A stretch of 64,000 nt of DNA from Aplectana chamaeleonis (taxonomy: Eukaryota > Nematoda > Chromadorea > Rhabditida > Cosmocercidae): NCBI GenBank assembly GCA_029168955.1, contig JAPDOI010000020.1:2016501-2080500 (forward strand), given 5' to 3'. The translations under genes were made by a program, and so were the position numbers. Shown here piece after piece: positions 47,301 to 57,711 of the stretch; the first letter of the stretch is position 1, and every line of letters begins with the position of its first letter. Below the pieces are notes generated by a model. The model had not been told where the DNA came from, ran no database searches, and was given only the letters and a program-made list of their open reading frames with translations.

Positions 47301-47899
47301 GATTGAAACTTTCGCGTGTCCTAGCCCGGTACATGATTGGTAAAGGCGGCTACTTTTAACATACGTTTGCTGTCTTACCAGCATCTATATCCCATACAAA
47401 AGAGTTGGCATTTTCATAAAAGTTCTGTAGTTGGACGAATACCCGACCTAAGTGGAGCTGACTTTCCACTCCGAGCAGCAGGACAGCAACTGCAGCTGCC
47501 ATTGAGTTGCTGCCACAATTGCATATTGGAACTTTTTTTCAACTTGCAGTCCACTTCATCCAAAGTTGTATAGCTTTCCTCATAAATTGTCCCGTATTTC
47601 AGGCCCTCACAGTTCAAGCAGTGACGCCGCTGCTATGCTACATCCCGATGGGTGTGCTATACTTCATCGCGCAGTTCTCCCACACCGATTTTGTGATTAT
47701 CGAGTATCTATTCGGCATGTTTGTCACACTTCACTGCGTCACGGATCCACTCTGCGCCATCTATTTCATCACACCATACAGGGCATGGATTCAAAAGCAG
47801 TTCCGTATTCGGCTCGCGCGCACTGAGCCGCAACGAGTATGTATACGGAATAGTGTTGTTAGTCTCAGAACAAACAGCCTTCATGTAATCTCTCAGTAG
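41336..47899 (+). CDS. Serpentine chemoreceptor, class delta (SRD-like), six exons
   Basis: Seven-transmembrane receptor of the nematode chemosensory SRD family. Exons 41336-41445, 41550-41645, 41759-42017, 42089-42171, 42892-43084, 47603-47899; joined 1038 nt, 345 residues, a normal family length, all junctions GT-AG and in phase. Membrane segments are visible in exon 1 (YAIFTACAVFANGLLIFLV), exon 2 (LLLINTAINQIFLALTAGFL), two in exon 3, one in exon 5 (LLLFGTALLLPIVIVYW) and two in exon 6. Family marks: GPC at residues 91-93 after PSGSVLALLPV, HPEYDLE at 176-182, and DPLCAIYFITPYR near the C-terminus. Introns 4 and 5 hold a pentamer array and 4.5 kb of MITEs. Expression in sensory neurons is known for the family; the ligand is unknown. 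Confidence 0.9.
42216..42653. repeat. Pentamer array (CATAA)n, inverted relative to 40737-41160
   Basis: About 87 copies of CATAA, the reverse complement of the upstream array, inside intron 4 of the receptor gene. Confidence 0.95.
42654..42880. repeat. Decayed decamer array after the pentamers
   Basis: ATGACATGGCATAACACGAT-like words, degenerate relatives of the TTGACATGAC unit. Its position mirrors the decamer array at 40473-40735. Confidence 0.6.
43838..43950. repeat. Short foldback MITE, copy 2
   Basis: GGTTAACCCTGGGTTTGTCG on the left and TACAAACCCAGCGTTA on the right, sister of 15655-15772. Its right TTAA is the insertion site of the next MITE. Confidence 0.6.
43945..44258. mobile_element. 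TTAA-flanked MITE
   Basis: AGGCAGTGTCCACGA on the left and TCACCGTGAACACTGCCT on the right between TTAA tetramers; 310 bp, an internally shortened copy. Confidence 0.75.
44255..44747. mobile_element. TTAA-flanked MITE, sharing its TTAA with the preceding copy
   Basis: AGGCAGTGTTCACGATGAGA and TTTATCGTGGACACTGCCT between TTAA at 44255-44258 and 44744-44747. The most complete copy of the common 490-bp subtype. Confidence 0.8.
45133..45625. mobile_element. TTAA-flanked MITE
   Basis: AGGCAGTGCTCACTATGGAA and TTCATTGTGAACTCCGCCT between TTAA tetramers. The 390 bases between this and the preceding copy include, from 44995, an inverted partial copy of the same interior (CCACTAGGAATAGGTAGTGG). Confidence 0.75.
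45838..46365. repeat. GC-rich element with GTCGCTTCGAC motifs
   Basis: Several palindromic GTCGCTTCGAC / GTCGAAGCGAC words at 45850-45940 and again at 46331-46355, enclosing a CpG-rich core with CGTCGCCG runs. A fragment of the same end (CATAGCTGGTCGCTTCGACC) is at 43810. Composition is unlike its surroundings. Function and family unknown. Confidence 0.5.
46408..46962. mobile_element. TTAA-flanked MITE, fourth subtype
   Basis: TTAA at both ends with AGGCATCGTTCACGATGAA on the left and CAGCGCGTACAATGCCT on the right. The interior differs from the common subtype. Confidence 0.6.
47198..47270 (-). tRNA. tRNA-like sequence, probably pseudogene or SINE head
   Basis: On the minus strand there is a good A box (TGGTGTAGTGGTAAGCGC), a B box-like AGTTCGACCTC, and a run of T downstream. 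The T stem and anticodon stem do not pair and the acceptor ends are not complementary, so it is unlikely to make a functional tRNA. Confidence 0.4.
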
Positions 47900-48399
47900 G
47901 GTATATCAATACGTTAATTCCGGGCGGAATTCGCGAAATTGATTGGGCCTAAGTGGCTAAGTTTTCCGGGTTGCAGTCTAAAATTTTGATAAATACAAAC
48001 TTTCGGCGTAATACTGGAAATCTCTCCCAGATGTGCGAACAGTCTACCATTGTAAATTCAAAAAAAGACGAATAATAGTAGTACACCCTCTATTAGAAGT
48101 ACACCTCTAATACAAGTACACCAAAATAACGACTGAAAAGTAGAAGTACAGCCACCTCTAATTGAAGTACACCTTTAATTGAAGTATGTACATACATATG
48201 AAATAGGGGCCTGAGTATTAGGAGTACATGCGCTTCAAAACGAGGAAATATGGTACATACACGGAAGCGATCTTCAGAGTTCCGAGGCTCAGTACCTTTC
48301 CTGAGACGAACTGTGGTCTGCCCATCGAACACGTCTTTTTTTCACATGCTTGGGGAAGTTTTTCTCCAGCCTATCTCAGTGGCTAAGCTTAGCTCATTC

Positions 48400-48880
48400 G
48401 CTGTTATGGTGAGCGCTGAGCAAAGCTAAACACAGTCTTCAGGAACGCAAGGAAACAGAACAATGACAATGAGAACTAACGTTACCTCCGGCAGGAAATC
48501 CTTCATCGCCCTCGTTGATTGCGTCACCGTATTGTCGCTACTAGAAACAATTAATGTAATCATGAAATGTAGAGGCAGGAAGACAGCGTCTCACTAACTC
48601 ACAGTTATGAGAACTAGGAAGATATCGTCTCGCTGACTCACAGTTATGAGAACTAGCTCGCTGGTGATTATGAGTGGGTAACTGTGAGTAGGAGAGACGC
48701 TGCTTTCCTGCCTCGCCATTTCATGATTACATTGATTGAAGTACGCTGACGCACTCACATCTGTGAGGGCGAAGAGTTCTTCCTGCCGTATCCAGAGTTG
48801 GTTCTTACTGTCACTGTGTTGTTTTCTTGCAGTCCTGGAGACTGAATTTGCATTTGCTCCGCGAATTCTCCCTCCAAAAT
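48400..48880. repeat. Imperfect foldback, about 480 bp
   Basis: Arms 48432-48610 and 48686-48845 pair: AATGTAATCATGAAATGTAG with CCATTTCATGATTACATTGA and GGCAGGAAGACAGCGTCTC with GAGACGCTGCTTTCCTGCC; outer parts are weaker. The loop holds two direct copies of TCACAGTTATGAGAACTAG. Just upstream (48070-48200) is a loose AAGTACACC-type repeat. Confidence 0.65.
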
Positions 48881-49470
48881 AATGACGGATTACATAATGA
48901 CAGTCTGATACCCTAATTTATTGTCTGACAGTAACACATTGTCGATCAGCATATAGTTTCTTGATCGTAGGATCACATGTGCAAATGTGCCATAAACTCA
49001 TACACCTCAACTTCCCCTTCTCATATTCTTTATGAAACTGGGACAGAAAGTTAGAAGAACCCATTCTGCCGTGCATCGAGATCGACAGTTCATTTCTGAG
49101 GAGAAACAACAAAATCAATGTACTCTGTCGAGCAGACAAAAGATTTTGGCTCTTCGCCAAGAAAATCAGACGTCACTGCCACACAGTGCTCCCATATCCG
49201 AACGATTCCGACGCGTAAAACTCACTATGGCTTCCGCAAAGAGCTCCTGTGCGGCTAGCACTTAGAAATTTATAAACAAGTTACCTGAGACTTTGACGCA
49301 AGTTGAGTGATGGCTTCACGTAACTCACTTTGATTTCAAGTTTAATCAGAGACGATGTTACGTGTGACCTGCCGTGATTTTTGATTAAAGTCACTCGTGA
49401 CTTGCATCAATATTACACGTAACCTTCCCAATAGTGTGAGTAACTTGCAGTGTTGTTATATTTAACCTAA
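48881..49470. other. Unrecognised intergenic sequence
   Basis: Small frames at 48918-49265 have no motifs. Nothing supported. Confidence 0.4.
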
Positions 49471-49479
49471 CACTGATAC

Positions 49480-49716
49480 GTGACGCGGCTGGCGCACCGA
49501 CACGTGACGCAGCCCGTAAACCGACGCGCGATGCGGCCGACTCGCCGTGCGCCACCCAGGGGTCGGGCGTGGACACCAGCGGCTAGCCGAGTCCAAATAC
49601 TTCAGTCTTGGGTAATTGAACCGAAGACGGTGCACACATCTGAGTCCTGCCTCAGGAGTGCGTCGTATACTTTTTTTGGAGATGCCTGCCGCGTAGATAA
49701 GTTACATGCGCGATAA
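49480..49716 (+). pseudogene. Coding-like remnant, WVIEP family, copy 2
   Basis: A 78-residue frame with QSWVIEP and, after 8 residues, CLRSASYT, colinear with copy 1 at 8.2 kb. Upstream the DNA has three rough repeats of an ACGTGACGC(G/A)GC unit. Unknown family. Confidence 0.45.
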
Positions 49717-49812
49717 AATAATATAATCAAGGTTGCACGCGAGAAATTTAGGTCGCATGTTAGTCAGCCCGCTGAGTGCAACATACTCGCTAAGTTGAAG
49801 GTCACATTTGAC

Positions 49813-51040
49813 TTAAAGGCAGTGGTCACGATGAAAAACGTTATCGAAAAAACTACAAAAATCAGCTTAGATCAAAAACAGCTGAAAAACTATGAAGGTA
49901 GCGAGGTGAAAAACGGTCTAGAATTAGAGTTTCCAGGGCCCAAAGAAGCTAGTTCGTGCACACGTGCACAGCGATGACGAAACAGATCGCATTCTCATGC
50001 CGAGCAGTCAAAAATCATCGACATTCAGAGGACGAAATAAATGCAAATTTAACGAATAAAAACAGTTGAATAATGAAAGCATCACTTCAGTCAATGTTTT
50101 TGACTCAGACATAGGAGCGGACTTATCGCGACGCATAATAGGAACAATCGCGTGATCGACGGCGATCAAACCGGTAGTTGAGGGCGATCAAACCGGCAAT
50201 TGGAGCGATCAACCCGTGTTTAGAGCGCGGTCAACACTAAAAGAGCAGGCGATCAGTACACTTTCATCATAATAGAACATACCGCGCACAAACCTTCAGG
50301 ACGTAGCCGTAGGCCTGCGTGCTGTCAACCCTACAGGGCCAAACAAGTTTTTTCCACGGGTGGCCCTCGAAAGTAAACAGTATGGGGTTCTATGAAGCGC
50401 CCATAGCCACAAACACAAAAGATAACCGTCGCTAGGGGAGGTGCGGCTAAAAATTTATTATTGATTGTATCTTGAGCTACCGCGGCTATCTACAGCTCAA
50501 TAGAGCGAGGCATGTATAGATAGCCACAATCGTCAAGGATACAATCATTATATCATTCTCAACCGTACCTCCCGTAACGACAGAGGTCGCTTGTTATTCT
50601 TAACTATGGGCGCTCACTTAGAGGTCACCCAAGAATGACTTGGATGGCCTACAATACCGGAAATCGGTCTACAAATCGAGACAAGACTCAATTTGCACTC
50701 GCTACGGGCCGGATTCATACTTACCGCGACAAATGAAGAGAAGCTGTGCTTACAATCCTTATCGACCAAAAATCTATATGCATCCATGGACGATTGAAAT
50801 AAACTCTGTATCGCGTCGGCGGTGAATATGGTTCCAGGCCATTTTCACTGATTCTCAGTCCTAACATCAAAATAGATATAATTTCATTTTCGTTCGCATC
50901 TTGAACAAATCGCAAAGGCACTTAAATGTACTGGACGCACAGTTATGTGAATCATTAAAGAAAAATTCGAATAATGCCTAGTGGATACTGGATATTTAAT
51001 ACTACTGTGGATAATGGATACATAGAGTTAACGTAATAAA
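49813..51040. other. MITE left end and unrecognised sequence
   Basis: A solo left end of the TTAA MITE (TTAAAGGCAGTGGTCACGAT) at 49813, and a CTCAGACATAGGAGCGGAC end at 50105 related to the ends of the 53.9-54.35 kb units, followed by three rough repeats of GGCGATCAAACCGG. No gene. Confidence 0.45.
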
Positions 51041-51381
51041 TTTAATCTGAGGAATGGACGGGGCTGCGACGGTAGATCGCCGCGCGCGAATCGAAATCCC
51101 GTTGGCCAAAGAGGCCGCCAACACCGCACGACCAGCCGCCTGGTCTATGCGTCAGACTAATCGAATACCGAAACCATACGTGTACCGAACAGACACGCAT
51201 TGTGTGCATCTTCAGAGAAAAATGCAAACAATTCTTGGAGAAGTAGACTCGAGATGCGGAAGGATCATAAACGGAATGCAAACAAATTCCAGGGCCCGCA
51301 AATGAATGAGCATACAAGAGCATGATAGAAGAGGCATTGCGCACCAAAACAACAGTACAACAGAAAACAAAAATTTAAGCT

Positions 51382-52256
51382 GTGGCTCACTACGCGCCGC
51401 GGTCGCGTCGCGGCGTTGCAATTAGAGCAAGCTCATACGTCGCCAACGCCTTTAGATGGGGTTGTGGTGGGATGAAGAAGAACATGACAGACAACAATGT
51501 ACAGGTTTTCAGGCGGCATGAAGACCGCTGTTTACAAAGCCATTATTGGCAATCAACCATGGTTCCTACTTCCAGTGATGGAGCATGGGTGTTAAATGTC
51601 AGGTAAAACTGACGGAGGTCAAACTCCATCACTCTTCATCATGTTAATAGTGTCTGGTTTCTAACAGTTATCACTCTCTTCTATAGTTGTACAATTTCGA
51701 AAAAAAAATTCCGAACAAACGAAAAATGAAAAAAATTCGTTCGACAAAATTTCGAACGAACGGAATTTGAAAAAACTTAGTTCGACGAATTTTCGAACGA
51801 AAAAAGACGAACGAAAAAAATTTCGTTCGTGTACAACTATACTCTCTTCTTCTATACTTTAAATAATTTCTTATTGTGAGACATTCTTCTTCCGTATTTC
51901 CTAGGATTAACACCTGAGCTTATCAGTTATCTCTCACAAGACTGCCAACAGAGGATCGGTCTCAGAAACCCTTACGGAAATCATTCAGGCACGGAGAACA
52001 CATCAACTTTTTGCCCCTTGTGCAAGCTAAAGCCTTTTGCATTCAAGAACCTGTATAGGCACACAAGGGGGTTCACGAGTGCTCAGAGGCACAGGTGTAG
52101 CAGGTGAAAAATGATGTTAAAATGGCTAAATTCAAGGACTGCCATACATTTCCCTGTAATAATTGCGAGAAAACCTATCATTCAGCTAGCGGTCTAAAAA
52201 AGACGGAGGAGTATGTTTCAAAAATTGCAGTGCTCCAGTTCCCGCGTTAATGGCGA
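51382..52256 (+). pseudogene. C2H2 zinc-finger gene fragment, broken
   Basis: After an acceptor at 51903 a frame reads FCPLCKLKPFAFKNLYRHTR (Cys-x2-Cys-x12-His spacing) and ends at AGCAG|GTGAAA; a following acceptor (52127-52128) leads to FPCNNCEKTYHSASGLKK, a second finger whose His region is lost. An upstream frame (51382-51606) ends a possible finger with FRRHEDRC. The pieces look like exons of one zinc-finger gene damaged by frameshift and by two MITE insertions (51684-51841 and 52371-52576). Confidence 0.5.
51684..51841. repeat. AT-rich hairpin MITE
   Basis: TATAGTTGTACAATTTCGAA on the left, TTTCGTTCGTGTACAACTAT on the right, with internal TTCGAACGAA palindromes; likely TA duplication. 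Confidence 0.6.
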
Positions 52257-52370
52257 ACTGAGGCCGAAACTACTCCACTACCGTCCTCGAGATGAAATAT
52301 GGCAAAGAAACACCACGTTTCAAAGAAGAATCGCAGCCGGTTGGCAGAATACACTCTTCACGAGATCACA

Positions 52371-52576
52371 TATAGTGGAGTCCACCAAAAGTGTCTCATT
52401 TACTTATTAATGAGAAGCGGTCGATTGGAGATCAATGAACATGAAACTCGTTGTAGCACAACCGCTCTCGCTCAATCGGTATCGAGCGTGCTGGTATAGG
52501 ATTCATGCACATTGATCCCCAGCCGACCGCTTCTTATTGATAAGTAAATGAGACACTCCTGGTGGACTCCACTATA
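52371..52576. mobile_element. Hairpin MITE, copy 2
   Basis: Sister of 40191-40392 with TATAGTGGAGTCCACCAAAA and its complement as ends; differs at only a handful of positions. Confidence 0.85.
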
Positions 52577-53090
52577 AACATTTCGTATAAATATTTGGGT
52601 GAAAAAATGATCGGGATGACCTTTGGGCAATGAAAGAGGATTAAATCTGACTAAAAATTAGGTATCTTCCGAATTATGAAGGTTCTGACGCTGATGTATC
52701 AAAGTGCGAAGAGGGTTTAGATTAGGTATATCAGGAAATGCGGTGATAATCGTTATATGAAACAAAGAGATAGTAACACCATAGTGAAGATAACACAACA
52801 AAATTGTAATATTATTATTATCCTGAAAATAGTACCTAGTTGATTTACTCTATACTCGAAATGCACGCTGCCCTGAATCATAATCAGTTGCCAACACTTG
52901 AGGTGAAATGATTCCTTGTGTTTGTTACACCACCTCAAATGATGGAAGAAAACCAGAGCATGTCAATGATTACGCATTCGGCTCCCACTCTGACATCCCA
53001 CTGAAACAGAGGTAAGCGTGCTCTAATTGCGACGCCGCAATGCGACCGCGGCGCGTAGTGAGCCACAGCTCAAGGCCACGTAGTATTCTT
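52577..53090. other. Unrecognised AT-rich sequence
   Basis: No gene or repeat recognised. Confidence 0.4.
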
Positions 53091-53094
53091 CGCC

Positions 53095-53633
53095 ATAGGC
53101 AACAGCTGCGGTGGTCCCACCACGAGTGGCAACGAGGAAAATTTAGAAAGTTCAAATTACGCAATATGCAACGGCTACGGAGGTTTCACCACGATTGGTA
53201 ACAGAGAAACTTTAAAGGACACAATATGCAACTGCTACGATGGTCCCACTACGATTCGTAAGCGAGAAACTTTAAAGGACGCAATTCGCAACTATTATAG
53301 TGCTCCCACCACGATTCGTGACTGAGAAGCTTGAATGGGCCCACTACGCAACAAATGAGGTGGTCCCACCACGATCCGAAAAGAAGAAAGCTCAAAGGGT
53401 TCAATATGCAACACCCACGATGGTCCCACCACGATTTATCACTGAGGAACTTTAAAGGACACAATATGCAACTGCTACGATGGTCCCACTACGATTCGTA
53501 ACCGAGAAACTTTAAAGGACGCAATTCGCAACTATTATAGTGCTCCCACCACGACTCGCAACGGGGAAACTTTAAAGGAAGCAATACAGAACAGCTATGG
53601 TGGTCCCACGATTCGTCAGCGAGAAATTTATGG
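53095..53633 (-). repeat. 60-bp satellite, nine units, in a 20-codon register
   Basis: Nine units of 60 bp with a consensus containing GGTCCCACCACGATTCGTAA and GAGAAACTTTAAAGGACGCA. Units at 53221-53340 and 53461-53580 are almost identical, so a four-unit (240-bp) block was duplicated. On the minus strand the unit encodes a 20-residue peptide repeat with SWWDH and PLKFL; the frame is continuous except for two TAG stops, each at the first Trp. Confidence 0.9.
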
Positions 53634-53858
53634 AAAATCAGAAAGAACAACAATGTTGTTGTTGTTCCTTCCGAGAACAAACAACAAAAACAACATCCAT
53701 GAATGAATACGAGATCAACATGAACCAATAAGAAAGAACCGTGATGAAGTACAGATACATACAAAACAATGGACTCCACCATGAAGAAGCGCGCAAATTT
53801 GAATTTTAGCTTTGCGCGTGAACTGAGACGCAAATCAGCCCAGAACACGCCACACACA

Positions 53859-54352
53859 CCACCTCACGGTTAAACGCGGTCAGTCCGATTTTTGTGCGAC
53901 ATCAGTCCTATTACTGCGTTTGCGCGCGATCCGACCGGATGGCGAAGCGGTTGTATCGCGAGCACCGGAATGCAATCGCTCTGACCGCGAGTTTATTCGC
54001 GGTAAGTCCTAATTGGGCTTTCGATCGCGGTCAAAACGGTTCCTGAGCGCGGTAAGTACTATTCGGCAAGTTCTGTGCGCGATAGGTCCGCCCTTATGCC
54101 TGAGCGCCACCTCACGGTTAAACGCGGTCAGTCCGATTTTTGTGCGACATCAGTCCTATTACTGCGTTTGCGCGCGATCCGACCGGATGGCGAAGCGGTT
54201 GTATCGCGAGCACCGGAATGCAATCGCTCTGACCGCGAGTTTATTCGCGGTAAGTCCTAATTGGGCTTTCGATCGCGGTCAAAACGGTTCCTGAGCGCGG
54301 TAAGCACTATTCGGCAAGTTCTGTGCGCGATAGGTCCGCCCTTATGCCTGAG
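53859..54352. repeat. 248-bp tandem duplication
   Basis: 53859-54106 and 54107-54352 are identical apart from about one base (GTAAGTACT versus GTAAGCACT). The unit is CpG-rich with several GCGCGGT / GCGATAGGTCCGC words and ends in CCCTTATGCCTGAG. Confidence 0.92.
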
Positions 54353-54930
54353 GACTAGATGTGTACATATATTCGAAGGTTCATTGATTGACATTCAATT
54401 TCAAGCTAGCTGATGTTCTTGATATAAGAGGTCATCGATGCCGATGATGTGGAGAGGGCTCGTCCACCATCAAAAGACAAGAAAGTTCAGGTTTCAAATT
54501 TGGTCCAGAACAGTGGTTTTTTCGCGATTTTTTCTTATAGGTCCTACTACTCGAGACCCAGGAAAGGATTTGGAGAGAAAAAGACGACAAGCATATTTGA
54601 TCGCGACTACTGCCTTTAAATTTTTCAAGATAAGTCGCAGGTAACTCATGCAGTCTGTTCTGGAACGCTCACCTTATTGGAAGCATCAAAAACCAGCTAG
54701 AAGAAAACGTATTTAAAGAATCAATCTGGACGAGTTTGTATTTGGGAGCGAGGTTGTCGAAGCTCGTGGACGGCGTTGACGAAATTTTTCGACTTGCATT
54801 GCCCCATTTTAGTAGTTTTGACTAGTATAGTTGTGCCCTGGCCAAAAAGACCGAGTATCGAATAGATTTGCATGACCCCCTTTTTTAACGTTCGATTTTC
54901 GAATAGATTCGAATACCCCCTTTTTTGTTG
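54353..54930. other. Left flank of the Penelope cluster
   Basis: Contains a solo MITE right end (CTACTGCCTTTAAA, 54608) and, from 54850, two copies of a TTCGAAT/CCCCCTTTTTT sequence that also borders the PLE derivative at 62.0 and 63.2 kb. Confidence 0.5.
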
Positions 54931-54936
54931 AAATTG

Positions 54937-56560
54937 TTGTAGAAACTCAAAATGCGGTGATTTTTGTCGTTCCGAACCGCTTTATTCGCGACGTTTCGGG
55001 CCGTAAACCCTTCTTCAGGCGGCTATAATGAAAAATCACATTTTAAAAACAAATTACACACGATTGACGCCACGATCACGATCAAAGCTAACCTAGCGGC
55101 AGCGGCGAGGGAGGCGGAGGGAGAAAGGATTACGGTTCTCCAGACGATTGGCCGGCTTGAGCAGCGCCGTGGTAGCGAACGACTACAGAACGGTCGACTA
55201 TCAGTGATCAAAATCGTCGCGCTGGATGGTCAGCATCATCATTGCGTCTTTCATCTCATCCCGGTTGTTCATTGGAGGTGCATTCAACTTTATTTCAAGC
55301 GCTTCTCTTATCTTCCTCTCTGCCGTATCCGGAATATTTCTCCATATCAAAGTTGCTCTCATTTTCGGGTGCGGCTTCGTCCCAGTGTTTGAGCGTTCGG
55401 TGCTTCGAAAATGCACTGTTCGGGTAAGAAGATGGTGACCGAAGAGCCCGCATGTGCTCATCCAATCTTTTGTATAGTGGCCTTCCAGTCTCGCCTATGT
55501 AAAAATCCCCACATCCTTGACAAGTGACCTTGTAGACGACATTTGGGACTTGGCATATTCGTGCATCCGTGGTGCAGTATGTACAGCCTGATCTTCCACA
55601 ACGGTCTTCGTACGGTCTGGATGTTGTGAGGAGTTGCCGAAGTGTTGATGGCGGGCGGAAAACAAGGCGGGGTGGGAGGGCGGAGCTTCGAACTGCATTA
55701 TTAAGGTCCTCGCAAACCGTTCGTTAACATAGGGAGGACAAGAGAGGTATCGGATAGGTAATGGTAAGGGCGCCATGTGTCGAAGCTGCCTTCTGTGTAG
55801 CCATTCTGCTGCAACACCTCTGCTATTTGTGTTTCCACATCTTCTTTTCTGTCCGACGTTAGTTTTCGTGCAGTGCTCAGCACGCTGCGTACAACACTGC
55901 TCTTCATGTAGGTGGGATGGCAGCTGCGAGAATGTATGAGAATATTCTTTGACGCCGGCTTCTTGTACCACATCGTTTGAACATGACCAGCTTCAATCAT
56001 AATCCTCGTGTTTAAAAACGGAAGGTAGCCATCTGCCCCCGGTTTTTCGACTGTCATCCTTATCGTTTCATACTGCGAGTTCAAACATCTGTGAATGTTC
56101 TGCAGCATACTTGCGGATTCGGCCACCACGAGGATATCGTCAATGTAGCGGCCATAGTAGAGCACATCTGTCCTTAGAGCGTTTCTTTCCAACCTGTCCA
56201 TGAATAGAATCGCCAACAATGGTGCAAGTCTATTTCCCATTGCTAGACCGCGCTTCTGTCGGTAGACGACATTTCGGAATCGGAAGAAATTGAATTCGAC
56301 AGCAGCACGTAATAGTGTTTGTATGTCGTCGAGCTGTAGGGTGTAGAGCTGGATTTCGCTCTCATGCTGACGTAGAAATTCAAGGCATGCTTCGATTGCT
56401 GCACTTGTGTCGACATTGGTATACAGCGCTGCCACGTCGAAACTATGGTACTGCACATCGGTAGAAGGTAAATTGCAGTTCTTCAGGCCTCGGAGAAATT
56501 CATCAGTATTCACCAGGTGCGTTGGGACGAATTTTAATAGCGGAGACAAGATGTGGGTCA
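54937..56560 (-). mobile_element. Penelope-like element, 5'-truncated, minus strand
   Basis: Read on the minus strand from 56560: reverse transcriptase from the middle of the domain (HILSPLLKFVPTH, FDVAALYTNVD, QKRGLAMGNRLAPLLA, GRYIDDILVV), the linker, the GIY-YIG endonuclease region (to about 55200) and the terminal repeat with the ribozyme motif (55225-54937). Single-base deletions near 55708 and 55730 and an insertion near 55364 break the frame in the endonuclease part. It meets the plus-strand copy head-to-head at about 56560. Confidence 0.88.
54974..55023 (-). ncRNA. Hammerhead-like ribozyme motif (copy A)
   Basis: Same core on the minus strand of the first terminal repeat. Confidence 0.6.
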
Positions 56561-57204
56561 AAAGCTAACGTCGGACAGAAAAGAAGATGTGGAAACACAA
56601 ATAGCAGAGGTGTTGCAGCAGAATGGCTACACAGAAGGCAGCTTCGACACATGGCGCCCTTACCATTACCTATCCGATACCTCTCTTGTCCTCCCCTATG
56701 TTAACGAACGGTTTGCGAGGGACCTTAATAATGCAGTTCGAAGGTCCGCTCTCCCACTCCGCCTTGTTTTCCGGCCGCCATCAACACTTCGGCAACTCCT
56801 CACAACATCCAGACCGTATGAAGACCGTTGTGGAAGATCAGGCTGTACATACTGCACCACGGATGCACGAATATGCCAAGTCCCAAATGTCGTCTACAAG
56901 GTCACTTGTCAAGGATGTGGGGATTTTTACATAGGCGAGACTGAAAGGCCACTATTCAAGAGATTGGATGAGCACATGCGGGCCCTTCGGTCACCATCTC
57001 ATTACCCGAACAGTGCCTTTTCGAAGCAACGAACGCTCAAACACTGGGATGAAGCCGCGCTCGAAATGAGAGCAACTTTGATATGGAGAAATATCCGGAT
57101 ACGGCAGAGAGGAAGATAAGAGAAGCGCTTGAAATAAAGTTGAATGCACCTCCAATGAACAGATGAATCAGATGAAATACGGATCAGATGAAATACGCGA
57201 TGAT
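56561..57204 (+). pseudogene. Penelope-like GIY-YIG endonuclease segment, plus strand
   Basis: Frame 56553-57119 reads KLTSDRKEDVETQIAEVLQQ, then CGRSGCTYC, VVYKVTCQGCGDFYIGETER and RLDEHMRAL, the GIY-YIG nuclease signature of Penelope elements. It stops early because one T is missing at about 57093 compared with the other copies. It leads directly into the terminal repeat at 57205. Confidence 0.85.
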
Positions 57205-57510
57205 GATGCTGACCATCCAGCGCGACGATTTTGAAGTCGACCGTTCTGTAGTCGTTCGCTACCACAGCGCTGCTCAAGCCGGCCAATCGTCTGGAGAACC
57301 GTAATCCTTTCTCCCTCCACCTCCCCTGCCGCTACCGCTAGGTTAGCTTTGATCGTGTTCGTGGCGTCAGTGGTAAGTAATTTGTTTTTCAAACGTGATT
57401 TTTCATTATAGCCGCCTGAAGAAGGGTTTACGGCCCGAAACGTCGCGAATAAAGCGGTTCGTAACGACAAAAATCACCGCATTTTGAGTTTCTACAACAA
57501 TTTCAACAAC
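57205..57510 (+). repeat. Penelope terminal repeat (pLTR), copy B
   Basis: Reverse complement of the repeats at 54937-55225 and 62037-62345, same as 62899-63226. It serves as 3' end of the endonuclease segment and 5' end of the reverse transcriptase copy that follows, the partial-tandem layout typical of Penelope elements. It is the most diverged of the four copies. Confidence 0.8.
57411..57459 (+). ncRNA. Hammerhead-like ribozyme motif (copy B)
   Basis: GCCGC-CTGAAGA-AGGG-loop-CCC-GAAAC-GTC-GCG: the CUGANGA box, a stem II, GAAA and a GUC cleavage triplet are in hammerhead order. The canonical CUGAUGA is CUGAAGA here. Hammerhead motifs in Penelope terminal repeats are established knowledge; activity of this variant is not shown by sequence. 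Confidence 0.6.
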
Positions 57511-57711
57511 ATCGATCAAATGAAGCTCAGGAATCAAGCAATATTGAGTGATCTGGAAGTTCCTACAACGGTATTTCCATCTATGTAGTGATACTTTTAA
57601 GATAATGTTGAATTACATCGCTTACCATCAGCATGCGATCTGTATAGATGAGTCCATTAATTTTCTGCGTGATTGCGAGAGTAATTCCTGGTCCCATCTT
57701 TCATCAGGAAT

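Noticed and set aside
53095..53633. Regular 60-bp spacing could suggest a CRISPR array
   Set aside because: The whole unit is conserved, there are no unique spacers, and the genome is eukaryotic.
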